Assembly: GCF_002904295.1 (NCBI RefSeq)
Contig: NZ_PPHG01000075.1
Span: 124,001 to 188,000 of the forward strand
Direction: 5' to 3'
Origin: Amycolatopsis sp. CA-128772
Lineage (GTDB): Bacteria; Actinomycetota; Actinomycetes; Mycobacteriales; Pseudonocardiaceae
Length of the DNA: 64,000 bases
Within the stretch, counting starts at the first letter, position 1, and each line of letters starts with the position of its first letter. Positions 1-10,090 of the stretch are shown here, in pieces. The position numbers and the translations under genes were made by a program. The notes under the pieces were generated by a model. The model did not search any database and had not been told where the DNA came from. It saw nothing but the letters and a program-made list of their open reading frames with translations.

Positions 1-3000
1 CCACGCCGCGGGCACGGTGCGGCTGGCCGACGACGTCGAAACCCTGCTCGCGAGCTCCTGCCGGGTATTCGTCGAACTCGGGCCCGGCCAGACCATGACC
101 CGCATGCTGCGCGCGCACCCGGCGTGGACTGCCGGGCACCTGGCCGTGCCGCTGACCCGGCGGGCCGAGGACAGCGAAGAGGAGAACCTGCTCGCGGCGC
201 TGGGCGCGCTGTGGGAACGCGGGTTCGACATCCCGGTCGACGAGCTGACCGACGAGAAGGCCCGCTGCGCGCTGCCGCCGCACCCGTTCGAGGCGATCGA
301 CTGCGAAGCCGGTCGCCGCTGGGCGACCTCGCCGTCGGCCACGGCCCGCCGCCACGACGTGGTCGTCACCGTCGGGGCGGTGCCGGCCCCCGAGCTGGTC
401 CCCGCGCTGACCGCTCCGCCGTCGACGATCACCGAGTCCACTTTGGACGACGCACTGGCCGGCACCGCGGGCGGGGTCTCGCCCGCCGTCGTGGTGGCCG
501 TCGTGCCGGAGCCGGACGAGGACTTCCGCACCGGGCTCACCCGGCTGGCCGAGGACGCCGCCACCGCCGGGGTCCGGCTGATCCTCCTCGGCCGCGACCT
601 GCTCGACAACGACCTGGTGGCGGACGTGCGCCGGTCGGCGTCCGTGACGGTGTACGACCTCGACGACGGGCCGCCGCCGGCGCAGCCGCCGTTCGCCGCC
701 GCCACCAGCGACGTGCACGCCTGGCGCGGCGGCCGCTGGTGGGCCCTGGACGAAGAACCCCGCGCCGCCGCCGTCCCGGCCGCCGAGCCCGAGCTCGCCG
801 CCGAACCGGACGCCGAGCCGGCGGACCTGCCGCGCGACGAAACCGAGTCGGCGGTCGCCGAGCTGTGGCGGGACCTGCTCGGCGTGGCGAGCGTGGGCAT
901 CCACGACAACTTCTTCGACCTCGGCGGGCATTCGCTGCTGGCCACCCAGCTCACCTCCCGGCTGCGCGTGCGGTTCGAGACGGAAATCGCGATCCGCACC
1001 GTGCTGGACAACCCCACCGTCGCCGAACTCGCCCGCGTCGTCGGCGCCACCGGCACCGGACGGCGGGCGGGCATCGCCGCCCGGCCGGACCGCGACGGGC
1101 CGATCCCGGCCGCGTTCGTGCAGCGGCGGCTGTGGTTCCTCGAACGGGCCGGCGCCGAATCCGCCTACGCCATCCCGCTGGCGCTGGACATCGACGGCGC
1201 ACTCGACGTCGACACGCTGCGGGCCGCCCTCACCGAAGTCGTCCGGCGGCACGAAGTCCTGCGCACCGTGCTGCCCGAGCTCGACGGCGAGCCGGTCCAG
1301 GTGGTGCTGCCGCCCACCCCGGTGGACATCCCGGTGATCGACGTCGGCGAAGCCGCGTTGCCCGAAGCGCTGCAGGCCGACCTCCGCCGCCCGTTCGACC
1401 TCGCCGCCGGCCCGCTGGTGCGCGCGACACTGTTCCGCACCGGGGAAAACCGGCACGTGTTCGCGCTCTGCATGCACCACATCATCGTCGACGGCTGGTC
1501 GCTCGACATCCTCTTCGACGAGCTCGGCCGGCTGTACAACGCCTTCCTCGCCGATCAGCCCTCGCCGCTGCCCGAGCCGCCCGTCCAGTACGGCGACTAC
1601 ACGCTGTGGCAGCAGGACCACCTCGGCGAAGCCCTCGAAGCCGGCCTGAGCTACTGGAAGGGGCGGCTGGCGGACGCACCCGCCGCGCTCGAGCTGCCGA
1701 CCGACCGGCCGCGGCCGCGGGTGCAGACCCACAACGGCGCGATCGCCGACCGGTGGCTGCCCGCCGGGCTGCGGGCGGACCTCGAACGGCTCGGCCGCGA
1801 CCACGACGTCACCCTCTACATGACGCTGCTCGCCGCGTTCCAGGCCCTGTTGCACCGCTACACCGGGGCCACCGACCTCTGCATCGGCACCCCGGTCGCC
1901 GGCCGCACCGAGGTCGAGCTGGAGAACATGGTCGGGTTCTTCGTCAACACCCTGGTGCTGCGCACCGAAGCCGGCCCTCGGCTGCCCTTCGCCGAGCTGC
2001 TGGGCCGGGTCCGGGAGACGGCGATGGGCGCGTTCGCCCACCAGGACGTGCCGTTCGACCGGCTCGTCGAAGCGGTCAACCCGCAGCGCGACCCCGGCCG
2101 CAACCCGCTGTTCCAGGTGATGTTCAACCTGCTGAACATCAAGGACACCCCGCCGAGCATGGCCGGCCTCGCCGTGCGGGAGCGCGACGACACCGGGCTC
2201 GGCAGCGCGCAGGTCGACCTGGCGCTGGACGTCTTCCACCGCGACGAGCGCCTGCTCTGCCGGCTGGAGTACAACACCGACCTGTTCGACACCGCGACCG
2301 CCGAGCGGCTCCTCGGGCACTTCGAGACGCTGCTCACCGGGTTCGCCGCCGCGCCGGAGACCGAGCTTGGCCGGGCTGCCCTGCTGACCGCCGGGGAACG
2401 GCGTCAGGTGCTCGACGGCTGGAACGACACGGCGTCGGCGTTCGAGGCGGTGACCGTTCCGGAGCTGTTCGAGCGCCAGGTCGCCCGCACCCCGGACGAA
2501 CTCGCGCTGGTGGCCCGGGACGGCCGGTACACCTACGCCGAGCTCGACGCCCGCGCGAACCGGCTCGCCCGCCACCTCGCCGGGGCCGGCGTCGGCCCGG
2601 AGGACCGGGTCGCGCTGATCCTGCCGCGCACCACCGACTTCGTGGTCGCGATCCTCGGCGTGCTCAAGGCGGGCGCGGCCTACCTGCCGATCGACCCCAC
2701 CATGCCCGGTGACCGCGTCGCCGCGATGCTCGAGGACGCCGCGCCCGCCGTGGTGCTGACCGAGCTCGACGAGGACGTGCTGGCAGCCGACGACTGGGCC
2801 CTCGACCAGGCCGGGCGCGTCCGGCCGCTGCTGCCCGGCCACCCCGCCTACCTGATCTACACCTCCGGTTCCACCGGCCGGCCCAAGGCCGTCGTGGTGG
2901 AACACCGGAGCGTGGCCAACCTGCTGCACGAGCACCGAACCACGCTGATGGCGCCGCTGGCGCAGCGCGTCCGGCCGGTGCCGGTGGCGATCACGGCGTC

Positions 3001-6000
3001 GTTCTCCTTCGACACGTCCTGGGACGAGCTGCTGTGGCTGCTCGACGGGCACACGCTGCACGTCATCAGCGAAGAGGTGCGCGCCGACGCCGACGAGCTG
3101 GTCGCCTACACGGTGGCGAACCGGATCGACTTCCTCGACGTGACGCCGTCCTACGCCAAGCCGCTGCTGGCCGCCGGGCTGCTCGACGACCCCTCGCACG
3201 CCCCCGCGATCCTGTCGCTCGGCGGCGAGGCCATCGACGCGGCGCTGTGGGCGGAGGTGGCGGCCTCGCCGCGGACGCAGAGCTACAACTACTACGGCCC
3301 CACCGAGTGCACTGTGGACACCCTCGGCAGCCCGATCGCCGTAGGGACCTCGGTTTCGCTGGGCCGCCCGCTGGCCAACACGCGGGCGTACGTGCTGAAC
3401 CCGCAGCTGCAGCCGGTGCCGCCCGGGGTGCCGGGTGAGCTCTACCTCGCGGGTGCGGTGCTGGCCCGCGGCTACTTCGGCCGGCCGGACCTGACCGCGG
3501 CGCGGTTCGTCGCCGACCCGTTCGGCGAGCCGGGCACGCGGATGTACCGCACCGGGGACCTGGTGCGGTGGCAGGCCGGGGGCACCCTCGAGTACCTCGG
3601 CCGCACCGACGACCAGGTCAAGATCCGCGGGTTCCGGATCGAGCCGGGCGAGATCGAAGCGGTGCTCACCGGCCACCCGGCGGTCGCCCGGGCGGCCGTC
3701 GTGGCCCGGGAGGACCGGCCGGGCGACCCGCGCCTGGTCGCCTACGTGGTGCCCGCCGACGGCGCCGACGTCGACCCCGGCGAGCTGCGGACGTTCACCG
3801 GCCGGTCGCTGCCGGACTACATGGTGCCGGCCGCGGTCGTGCCGCTCGCCGAGATCCCGCTCAACACCAACGGGAAGCTCGACCGGAAGGCGTTGCCCGC
3901 ACCGGACTTCACCGGCTCGGCGGCCTCGCGGGCCCCCCGCACGCCGGAAGAGCGCGTGCTGGCGGACCTGTTCTCCGGCCTGCTCTCGGTGTCGCCCATC
4001 GGCATCGACGACGACTTCTTCGCCCTCGGCGGGCATTCGCTGCTGGCCACCCGGCTGGTGACCCGGATCCGGTCGGCGTTCGGCGCCGACCTGCCGGTGC
4101 GGGCGCTGTTCGAGGCGCCGACCGTCGCCGGGCTCGCGGCGCTGCTGTCCGCGGCCGGCCGGGCGACGGCCCGCCCCGCCCTGCTCGGCGGGCAGCGCCC
4201 GGACGTGCTGCCGCTGTCGTTCGCCCAGCAGCGGCTGTGGTTCCTCAACCGGCTGGCCGGCCCGGACTCAACGTACAACCTCCCCTTCGCGCTCCGGCTG
4301 ACCGGCGCGCTCGACGTCGACGCGCTGCGCCTGGCGCTGGCCGACGTCACCGGGCGGCACGAGGCCCTGCGCACGATCTACCCGGAGGTGGACGGCGAAC
4401 CGCGGCAGGTGATCCTCGACGCCGAGCCCGAGCTGACGGTGTCGGACGCCTCGGCCGGCGAGCTGGCGGGCACGCTCGAAGGCTGGTGCGATGCCGGGTT
4501 CGACCTGACCCGCGAGCTGCCGCTGCGGGCGCACGTGGCCCGGGTCGCGGCGGAGGAGCACGTCCTGGTCGTGGTGTTCCACCACATCGCGTGCGACGGC
4601 TGGTCGCTGGCGCCGTTCGCCCGCGACCTGAGCACCGCCTACGAAGCCCGGCTTGCCGGCACGGCTCCCGAATGGCCGCCGTTGCCCGTGCAGTACGCGG
4701 ACTACGCGTTGTGGCAACGGGCCTCCCTCGGTGACGAGGGTGATCCGGACGGCGCGCTGGCCCGGCAGCTCGCCTACTGGCGCGACGCGCTGGAAGGCGG
4801 CCCCGAGCTGCTGGAGCTGCCGCTGGACCGGCCGCGCCGGGCGGACACCGGCCACCGCGGCGGCGTGCTCGACTTCCGCCTCGGCGCGAGCCTGCGCGAC
4901 GCGCTGAACGACCTGGCCCGCGAACACGGGTGCACGCTGTTCATGGTGCTGCAGGCGGGGCTGGCGGCGTTGCTGACCCGGTCGGGCGCCGGCACCGACC
5001 TGCCGATCGGGTCGGTGGTGGCCGGCCGCCACGCCGAGGAGCTCGACGATCTGGTCGGGATGTTCGTCAACACGATCGTCCTGCGCACCGACACCGCGGG
5101 CGACCCGACGTTCCGGGAGCTGCTGGCCCGGGTGAAGGACGGGGCCCTGGGCGCGCTGGTGCACCAGGACCTGCCCTTCGACCGCCTGGTCGAGCACCTC
5201 AACCCGGCCCGGTCGCTGGCCGCGCACCCGCTGTTCCAGGTGGCGCTGGTCCTGCAGAACACCGCCGGCGAAGCCCTCTCCCTGCCGGGCCTGCAGGCGC
5301 GGCCCGAGGCGGTCGGCGCCGTCGGTGCGAAGTTCGACCTGACCTTCAACCTCGGCGAGGACGGTGACGGCATCGAAGGCGCCGTCGAATACCGCACCGA
5401 CCTGTTCGACGAGGCCACCGCGGCGGCGCTGGCCGACCGGTTCGGCCGGCTGCTGACGGCCGCCACCGCCGATCCGGGCACCCGGGTCAGCGAATTCGAC
5501 CTGCTCTCGGCGGCCGACCGGCAGCTGGTGCTGCCGGAAGCCGGCACCGCGCCGGTGCCGCAGCGGACGTTCCCCGAGCTATTCCAGGACGCCGTCGCGG
5601 CCCACGCGGACGCCATCGCCGTGGTCGACGACGACGTCGAGTGGACCTACGCCGAGCTGGACGCGCGCTCCGGCCGGCTGGCCGGGGTCCTCGCCGGGCG
5701 CGGGATCGGCCCGGAGGACGTGGTGGCGCTGGCGCTGCCGCGCTCGGCCGAGCTGATCGCCGCGATGCTGGCGGTGCAGCGGGCGGGCGGCGCGTACCTG
5801 GCCATCGACCCCGACTACCCCGGCAAGCGGATCGCCTACCTGCTCGAAGACGCCGAACCCGCGCTGGTCATCAGCACCGGCGCGATCGCGGCGGAGCTGC
5901 CCGCGCACGACCGCCCGGTCGTCCTGCTCGAGTCACTCGCCCCGGCCGGCCCGCCACCCGCGGGGCCGCGGGCGGACCTGCGGCACCCCGCCTACGTGAT

Positions 6001-7945
6001 CTACACGTCGGGCTCGACCGGCCGGCCGAAGGGCGTGGCCGTCACGCACGCCGGGCTGGCCGCCCTCGCCGCCGACCAGGCGGCGCGGTTCGAGGCCGGT
6101 CCCGGGGACGCGATCCTGCAGTTCGCCTCGCCGAGCTTCGACGCGTCGGTGCTCGACCTGGCGATGGGCCTGACGACCGGCGCGCGGCTGGTGCTCACCG
6201 CGGCCGACCGGCGGCTGCCCGGCCCGGCGCTGACCGAACTGCTGACGCAGCGCGCGATCACCCACCTCCACGTGCCGCCGTCCGTGCTGGCGTTCCTGGA
6301 ACCCGGCGAGGTCCCGCCGTCGATGGCGGTGATCGTCGGCGGCGAGGCGTTCCCGCCCGAACTGGCCGCGCGGTGGGCGCCGGGACGGCTCCTGGTCAAC
6401 GTCTACGGCCCGACCGAGGCGACCGTCTACACCACCGCCAGCGACCCGCTGACCGGGGAAGGCGTCCCGCCGATCGGGCGTCCGGTCCGGGACACCCGGC
6501 AGTACGTGCTGGACAGCGCGTTGCGGCCGGTGCCGCCCGGCATCACCGGCGAGCTGTACCTGGCCGGCCCGGGCCTGGCCCGGGGCTACCTGCGCCGGCC
6601 CGGCACCACCGCGGAACGGTTCGTCGCGAACCCGTTCGGCGAGCCCGGCTCGCGGATGTACCGCACCGGCGACCTGGTGCGACGGCGGCGGGACGGGAAC
6701 CTGGAGTACCTGGGCCGCGCCGACGGCCAGGTCAAGGTCCGGGGCTTCCGGATCGAGACCGGCGAGATCGAGGCGGTGCTGGCCGAGCACGCGGACGTGG
6801 CCCGCGCGGTCGTGGTGGTCCGGGAAGACCGGCCGGGCGACCCGCGGCTGGTCGCCTACTTCGTCGCCGAAGACGGCGAGGCACCGGCCACCGCGGCGCT
6901 GCGGGAGTGGCTGGCGGAACGCCTGCCGGTGCACCTGGTCCCGTCCGCCTTCGTCGGCCTGGACGCCATCCCGGTGACGCCGAACGGCAAGGCCGACCGA
7001 GCCGCGCTGCCGGCCCCGGACGTCGCCCCGGCCGGCCGGGCCCCGCGCACGGCCCGCGAGGTGGCGCTGTGCGGCCTCTTCGCCGAGACCCTCGGCCTGG
7101 AACGCGTCGGCGTCGACGACGGGTTCTTCGAGCTGGGCGGGCATTCGCTGCTGGCGGTCAAGCTGATGAGCCGGATCCGCTCGGCGCTCGGCGCGGACGT
7201 CCCGGTCCGGACGCTGTTCGCCGCGCCGACGCCCGAGGAGCTGGCGAAGCGGCTGGACCGCGACGAGGGGCCGGAGACCGGCCGGGAGGTGCTGCTGACG
7301 ATCCGGACCACCGGGACCGAGCCGCCGTTGTTCTGCGTGCACCCGATTTCCGGCCTCAGCTGGTGCTACACGGGCCTGCTGCCGTTCCTGCCGGGACGCC
7401 CGGTGTACGGCCTGCAGGCGCGGCGCTCGGATCCGCCCGCGGACCTGGCCGCCCTGGTCGAGGACTACGTGACGCAGCTGAAGACGGCGCAGCCGGCCGG
7501 GCCGTACCACCTGCTCGGCTGGTCGGCGGGCGGGACGATCGCCCACGCGATCGCCTGCCGCCTGCAGCGCGACGGCGAGCAGGTGCGGTTCCTCGCCCTC
7601 CTGGACTCGGTCCCGGGCCAGGGCCACGTGGACCGCGACGCCATCGCGGCGGCCATCGGCGACGACCTGGGCGCCACCGGCGAGGACCTGGCGACACTGG
7701 TCGAGAGCGGCGTCCACACGCACCGGATCATCGAGCAGTCACCGCCGGGCCGCTACGAGGGCAACCTGGTGTACCTGACGGCGGCGCGCGACGAGCACCC
7801 GTCGGCCGGCGCGTGGCGCGCGCACATCACCGGCGAGCTGGAGGAGTACCGCATCGACTGCCACCACACGACGATGATGCGCCAGGGACCCCTCGGCGAC
7901 ATCGGCCCGATCATCGCCGCCGAGCTGAAGAGAGCAGTGTCTTGA
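1..7945 (+). CDS. Hybrid PKS/NRPS megasynthase, 3' part (AT-T-C-A-T-C-A-T-TE), 5' truncated by window edge
   Basis: The frame is open from base 2, so the gene starts upstream of the window. The first ~105 residues are the end of a polyketide acyltransferase domain (FVELGPGQTMTRML), followed by a post-AT linker without KR/DH motifs. Then come T1 (LGGHSLL near 921-940), C1 (HHIIVDG near 1474-1497), A1 (core IYTSGSTG near 2860), T2 (GGHSLL near 4028), C2 (HHIACDG near 4581), A2 (near 6000), T3 (near 7138) and a C-terminal type I thioesterase (GWSAGG near 7518). By hand alignment to GrsA, the specificity codes read DTDDSGYVDK for A1 and DALHIGVVYK for A2. I cannot assign either; the acidic residues of A1 hint at a cationic side chain (inference). 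No epimerase domain is present. The protein should extend a polyketide with two amino acids and release it through the TE. It is translationally coupled to the MbtH gene. Confidence 0.95.
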   Translation, partial: HAAGTVRLADDVETLLASSCRVFVELGPGQTMTRMLRAHPAWTAGHLAVPLTRRAEDSEEENLLAALGALWERGFDIPVDELTDEKARCALPPHPFEAIDCEAGRRWATSPSATARRHDVVVTVGAVPAPELVPALTAPPSTITESTLDDALAGTAGGVSPAVVVAVVPEPDEDFRTGLTRLAEDAATAGVRLILLGRDLLDNDLVADVRRSASVTVYDLDDGPPPAQPPFAAATSDVHAWRGGRWWALDEEPRAAAVPAAEPELAAEPDAEPADLPRDETESAVAELWRDLLGVASVGIHDNFFDLGGHSLLATQLTSRLRVRFETEIAIRTVLDNPTVAELARVVGATGTGRRAGIAARPDRDGPIPAAFVQRRLWFLERAGAESAYAIPLALDIDGALDVDTLRAALTEVVRRHEVLRTVLPELDGEPVQVVLPPTPVDIPVIDVGEAALPEALQADLRRPFDLAAGPLVRATLFRTGENRHVFALCMHHIIVDGWSLDILFDELGRLYNAFLADQPSPLPEPPVQYGDYTLWQQDHLGEALEAGLSYWKGRLADAPAALELPTDRPRPRVQTHNGAIADRWLPAGLRADLERLGRDHDVTLYMTLLAAFQALLHRYTGATDLCIGTPVAGRTEVELENMVGFFVNTLVLRTEAGPRLPFAELLGRVRETAMGAFAHQDVPFDRLVEAVNPQRDPGRNPLFQVMFNLLNIKDTPPSMAGLAVRERDDTGLGSAQVDLALDVFHRDERLLCRLEYNTDLFDTATAERLLGHFETLLTGFAAAPETELGRAALLTAGERRQVLDGWNDTASAFEAVTVPELFERQVARTPDELALVARDGRYTYAELDARANRLARHLAGAGVGPEDRVALILPRTTDFVVAILGVLKAGAAYLPIDPTMPGDRVAAMLEDAAPAVVLTELDEDVLAADDWALDQAGRVRPLLPGHPAYLIYTSGSTGRPKAVVVEHRSVANLLHEHRTTLMAPLAQRVRPVPVAITASFSFDTSWDELLWLLDGHTLHVISEEVRADADELVAYTVANRIDFLDVTPSYAKPLLAAGLLDDPSHAPAILSLGGEAIDAALWAEVAASPRTQSYNYYGPTECTVDTLGSPIAVGTSVSLGRPLANTRAYVLNPQLQPVPPGVPGELYLAGAVLARGYFGRPDLTAARFVADPFGEPGTRMYRTGDLVRWQAGGTLEYLGRTDDQVKIRGFRIEPGEIEAVLTGHPAVARAAVVAREDRPGDPRLVAYVVPADGADVDPGELRTFTGRSLPDYMVPAAVVPLAEIPLNTNGKLDRKALPAPDFTGSAASRAPRTPEERVLADLFSGLLSVSPIGIDDDFFALGGHSLLATRLVTRIRSAFGADLPVRALFEAPTVAGLAALLSAAGRATARPALLGGQRPDVLPLSFAQQRLWFLNRLAGPDSTYNLPFALRLTGALDVDALRLALADVTGRHEALRTIYPEVDGEPRQVILDAEPELTVSDASAGELAGTLEGWCDAGFDLTRELPLRAHVARVAAEEHVLVVVFHHIACDGWSLAPFARDLSTAYEARLAGTAPEWPPLPVQYADYALWQRASLGDEGDPDGALARQLAYWRDALEGGPELLELPLDRPRRADTGHRGGVLDFRLGASLRDALNDLAREHGCTLFMVLQAGLAALLTRSGAGTDLPIGSVVAGRHAEELDDLVGMFVNTIVLRTDTAGDPTFRELLARVKDGALGALVHQDLPFDRLVEHLNPARSLAAHPLFQVALVLQNTAGEALSLPGLQARPEAVGAVGAKFDLTFNLGEDGDGIEGAVEYRTDLFDEATAAALADRFGRLLTAATADPGTRVSEFDLLSAADRQLVLPEAGTAPVPQRTFPELFQDAVAAHADAIAVVDDDVEWTYAELDARSGRLAGVLAGRGIGPEDVVALALPRSAELIAAMLAVQRAGGAYLAIDPDYPGKRIAYLLEDAEPALVISTGAIAAELPAHDRPVVLLESLAPAGPPPAGPRADLRHPAYVIYTSGSTGRPKGVAVTHAGLAALAADQAARFEAGPGDAILQFASPSFDASVLDLAMGLTTGARLVLTAADRRLPGPALTELLTQRAITHLHVPPSVLAFLEPGEVPPSMAVIVGGEAFPPELAARWAPGRLLVNVYGPTEATVYTTASDPLTGEGVPPIGRPVRDTRQYVLDSALRPVPPGITGELYLAGPGLARGYLRRPGTTAERFVANPFGEPGSRMYRTGDLVRRRRDGNLEYLGRADGQVKVRGFRIETGEIEAVLAEHADVARAVVVVREDRPGDPRLVAYFVAEDGEAPATAALREWLAERLPVHLVPSAFVGLDAIPVTPNGKADRAALPAPDVAPAGRAPRTAREVALCGLFAETLGLERVGVDDGFFELGGHSLLAVKLMSRIRSALGADVPVRTLFAAPTPEELAKRLDRDEGPETGREVLLTIRTTGTEPPLFCVHPISGLSWCYTGLLPFLPGRPVYGLQARRSDPPADLAALVEDYVTQLKTAQPAGPYHLLGWSAGGTIAHAIACRLQRDGEQVRFLALLDSVPGQGHVDRDAIAAAIGDDLGATGEDLATLVESGVHTHRIIEQSPPGRYEGNLVYLTAARDEHPSAGAWRAHITGELEEYRIDCHHTTMMRQGPLGDIGPIIAAELKRAVS

Positions 7946-8154
7946 CGACGAACCCGTTCGAAGACGACGAAGCCCAGTACGTGGTCCTGGTGAACGACGA
8001 GGGCCAGCATTCCCTGTGGCCGGCCGCCGCGGAGGTACCGGCGGGCTGGCGCAGCGTCCGCGCGCCGGACAGCAGGCAGGGCAGCCTGGGGTACGTGGAG
8101 TCGGCCTGGCAGGACATGCGGCCGTTGAGCCTGGCCGAGCAGCAGGAGGGCTGA
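7942..8154 (+). CDS. MbtH-like protein, NRPS adenylation-domain partner
   Basis: A 70-residue protein of normal MbtH length. It starts with NPFEDDEAQYVVLVNDEGQH, has the invariant tryptophans (SLWP, GWR, W in ESAWQDMRP) and ends with the usual MRPLSL stretch. MbtH proteins bind NRPS adenylation domains and are often needed for their solubility or activity, so this one most likely serves A1 and A2 of the preceding megasynthase. The start is TTG at 7942, which overlaps the NRPS stop (TTGA arrangement). GAAGAGAG about 7 bases upstream is the ribosome binding site. No other in-frame start lies between the NRPS C-terminus and the conserved NPFED motif. Confidence 0.95.
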   Translation: MTTNPFEDDEAQYVVLVNDEGQHSLWPAAAEVPAGWRSVRAPDSRQGSLGYVESAWQDMRPLSLAEQQEG

Positions 8155-8156
8155 GC

Positions 8157-8194
8157 CGCCCGGCCCTCAGCACGGCGGTGCACAGGGCCGGGCG
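8157..8194 (+). terminator. Intrinsic-type terminator hairpin after the NRPS-MbtH operon
   Basis: A perfect 11-bp stem, CGCCCGGCCCT (8157-8167) and AGGGCCGGGCG (8184-8194), with a 16-base loop. It begins 2 bases after the MbtH stop codon. There is no U-tract, which is usual for high-GC actinobacterial terminators. It marks the right end of the megasynthase transcript. Confidence 0.8.
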
Positions 8195-8330
8195 ACCACG
8201 TAGCTTTCCCGTTCGTTCGCCGTGATGCGCTGGCCGACCGCGGCGCAGACCTCCGCCGCCGCACGTTCCGGGTCGGTCTCCCGGAGACGTAATTCCTGGC
8301 GCCCACCAGCGGTGTCCCGACAGCGGCAGG
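8167..8330 (-). pseudogene. C-terminal remnant of a WD40/nSTAND-type protein
   Basis: On the minus strand, reading back from a TGA at 8167-8169, about 45 residues look like the extreme C-terminus of a large actinobacterial WD40-repeat protein. A stretch like DTAGGRQELRLRETDP is followed by AAAEVCAAVGQRITANE and the ending YVVARPCAPPC. The frame is interrupted upstream near 8340-8350, and no propeller blades precede it. I read it as a fragment left after deletion. Identification rests on recalled family style only, and the terminator stem overlaps its last codons. Confidence 0.3.
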
Positions 8331-8558
8331 AGCGTGCGGGTCACGAAGGTCCGACATGGCGATCTCCACCGCGCGGCCGGGCAGGAGTTCGGCGAGGTCC
8401 TGGTCGAAGGCCTGGTCCGCGCATCCTGCCTGGCCGACGCCGTCCGGCCGGAGTTCTGGCGGCCCGTGCTGCTCGATCGGACCGCCCTGTTGCGTCAGGT
8501 GTCCGCCAGGCTGAACGCCCTCGGTGCCACCCCGCGGCGATCCTGACCCGATATGCCG
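8195..8558. other. 364-base stretch with no confident gene; a coding-like 70-codon fragment at 8334-8546 (+)
   Basis: No recognisable gene is present. On the plus strand, 8334-8546 (GTG start) has a strongly GC-biased third codon position and encodes an amphipathic fragment ending LLRQVSARLNALGATPRRS. It has no clear ribosome binding site and matches no family I recognise. Together with the minus-strand WD40-like tail it suggests a junk zone of gene fragments between the NRPS operon and the GH62 gene. Confidence 0.35.
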
Positions 8559-8599
8559 CCAGAGGGACCCCGGCCGTCAGCCGACCGGAGTCCCTCTGG
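8559..8599 (-). terminator. Terminator hairpin after the GH62 gene
   Basis: Arms CCAGAGGGACCCCGG (8559-8573) and CCGGAGTCCCTCTGG (8585-8599) pair at 14 of 15 positions around an 11-base loop. It lies 7 bases beyond the stop codon of the minus-strand arabinofuranosidase gene, so it is placed to end that transcript. Confidence 0.8.
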
Positions 8600-8606
8600 A
8601 CGGTGG

Positions 8607-10064
8607 CTAGCGCTGCAGCGTCAGCACGCCCGGACGCCACGGCAGCTGGTCGTACGGGCCGCTCGCGTTCGGGGCCTTGCCCTGGTACAGCAGCTGCAGG
8701 TTGCACGGGTCGATCGTCATCGTCTGGTCCGGGTTGTTGCGGACCAGGTCACCGTGACTGATGTCGTTCGTCCAGCTGGCGCCGCTGTTGGCCTTGCCCG
8801 CGAACGGGTTGCTCTCGCTCGCCGCCTGCGGGGTCCACGAGCCGCTGAGGCTGCTCGCGGTGAACGACCGGAAGTAGCGGCCGCCCGAGCCCATCGCCTC
8901 GACGATCATCAGGTACTGGCTCTGGCCCTGGACCTTGTACACCTGGACCGCCTCGAAGAGGTTGGCTTGGGAGTCGCTCATGATCGTCGTGTAGTTCGAG
9001 CCGAAGCTGCCCGGGAAGTTGCCGATCGGCATGCTCGCCCGGTAGATCTTGCCGTTGTCGCCGGCGAAGAACAGGTACATGTTCGAGCCGTCGGCGATCA
9101 GCGTCTGGTCGATCGGGCCGGTGCCCGAGCCGGAGATGCTGCCGGTGAACAGCGGTTGCGGCGCCGACCAGCCGTTGGGGTTGGTCGGGTCGCTCGACGT
9201 GCGGTAGATGAACGGCCACGCGCCCCACTGGTAGGCCAGCACCCAGATGTTCTTCGGCGCGAAGTAGAACAGCGTCGGCGCCACCGTGCCCTGGTTCATC
9301 CCGGTCTGGCCGGCCGAGGCCATGTCGGACCAGTTCGTGAACGGCGTGAAGGCCATCGAGCCGTACGACGAGCCCGCGACGTTCGAGGCGTAGACCAGGT
9401 GCTTGCCGTTGTAGACGACGTTGGTGAAGTCCTTGAGCGAGACCCACCCGTTCTTCGGCTGGGCCAGCGCGCCGGTCGAGGACCAGCGGTACGAGGACGG
9501 CAGGGAGCAGGTGCCGCCCGGGGTCGTCGGCGTGGTGGTCGTCGGTGTCGAGCCCGACAGGCCGGTCCACTTCTGGTTGCTGCCGCCGTTGCACGTCCAG
9601 ATCTCCACCGCGGTGCCGTTCGCCGTGGCGGCGCCCGTGACGTCGAGGCAGAGCCCGGACTGCACCCCGACGATCGTGCCGTCGGCGTTCACCTGCCACT
9701 GCTGGTTGGCCCCGCCGTGGCAGGTCCAGGTCTGCACCCGGGCTCCGGCCGTCGTCGCGGCGCCGGCCACGTCGAGGCACTTGCCGCCGAGAACCGTCAG
9801 CTGGCCACTGGCCGTCGACGTCCACTGCTGGCCCGCGCCGCCCGAGCAGTCGTAGATCTGCAGGGCCGTGCCGTCGGTCTGGCTGGCGTTCGGGACGTCC
9901 AGGCACCGCCCCGAGCCGACGCCGCGCAGGGCGCCGGTGACGTCGGCCGAGGCCGCGCCGGCTCCCAGCGTCACGCCCACCACCGAGGCCGCCGCGACCG
10001 TCACCGCGGCGGCGACGACGGCGATCCGGGAGCGGCTGCTGCCGCTGGTCCTTGCTCTGTTCAT
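8607..10064 (-). CDS. Secreted GH62 alpha-L-arabinofuranosidase with N-terminal ricin-type (CBM13) lectin domain
   Basis: A 485-residue protein. Residues 1-40 form a Sec signal with an arginine-rich n-region and an ASA|D cleavage site. Residues ~41-165 are a ricin-B/CBM13 trefoil: three repeats with CLDV and a QQW or QKW motif per repeat. A short TPTTTTPTTP linker follows. The rest is a GH62 catalytic domain with the family's characteristic segments (YRWSSTGALAQPKNGW near its start, GPIDQTLIAD in the middle, ISHGDLVRNNPDQTM near the end). GH62 enzymes release arabinose side chains from arabinoxylan, and the lectin domain should bind xylan or galactan. It is a single-gene unit with its own operator upstream and terminator downstream, unrelated to the flanking biosynthetic genes. 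Confidence 0.93.
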   Translation of the reverse strand: MNRARTSGSSRSRIAVVAAAVTVAAASVVGVTLGAGAASADVTGALRGVGSGRCLDVPNASQTDGTALQIYDCSGGAGQQWTSTASGQLTVLGGKCLDVAGAATTAGARVQTWTCHGGANQQWQVNADGTIVGVQSGLCLDVTGAATANGTAVEIWTCNGGSNQKWTGLSGSTPTTTTPTTPGGTCSLPSSYRWSSTGALAQPKNGWVSLKDFTNVVYNGKHLVYASNVAGSSYGSMAFTPFTNWSDMASAGQTGMNQGTVAPTLFYFAPKNIWVLAYQWGAWPFIYRTSSDPTNPNGWSAPQPLFTGSISGSGTGPIDQTLIADGSNMYLFFAGDNGKIYRASMPIGNFPGSFGSNYTTIMSDSQANLFEAVQVYKVQGQSQYLMIVEAMGSGGRYFRSFTASSLSGSWTPQAASESNPFAGKANSGASWTNDISHGDLVRNNPDQTMTIDPCNLQLLYQGKAPNASGPYDQLPWRPGVLTLQR

Positions 10065-10090
10065 GACGACTTCTCCCCGTCACCTGCAGG

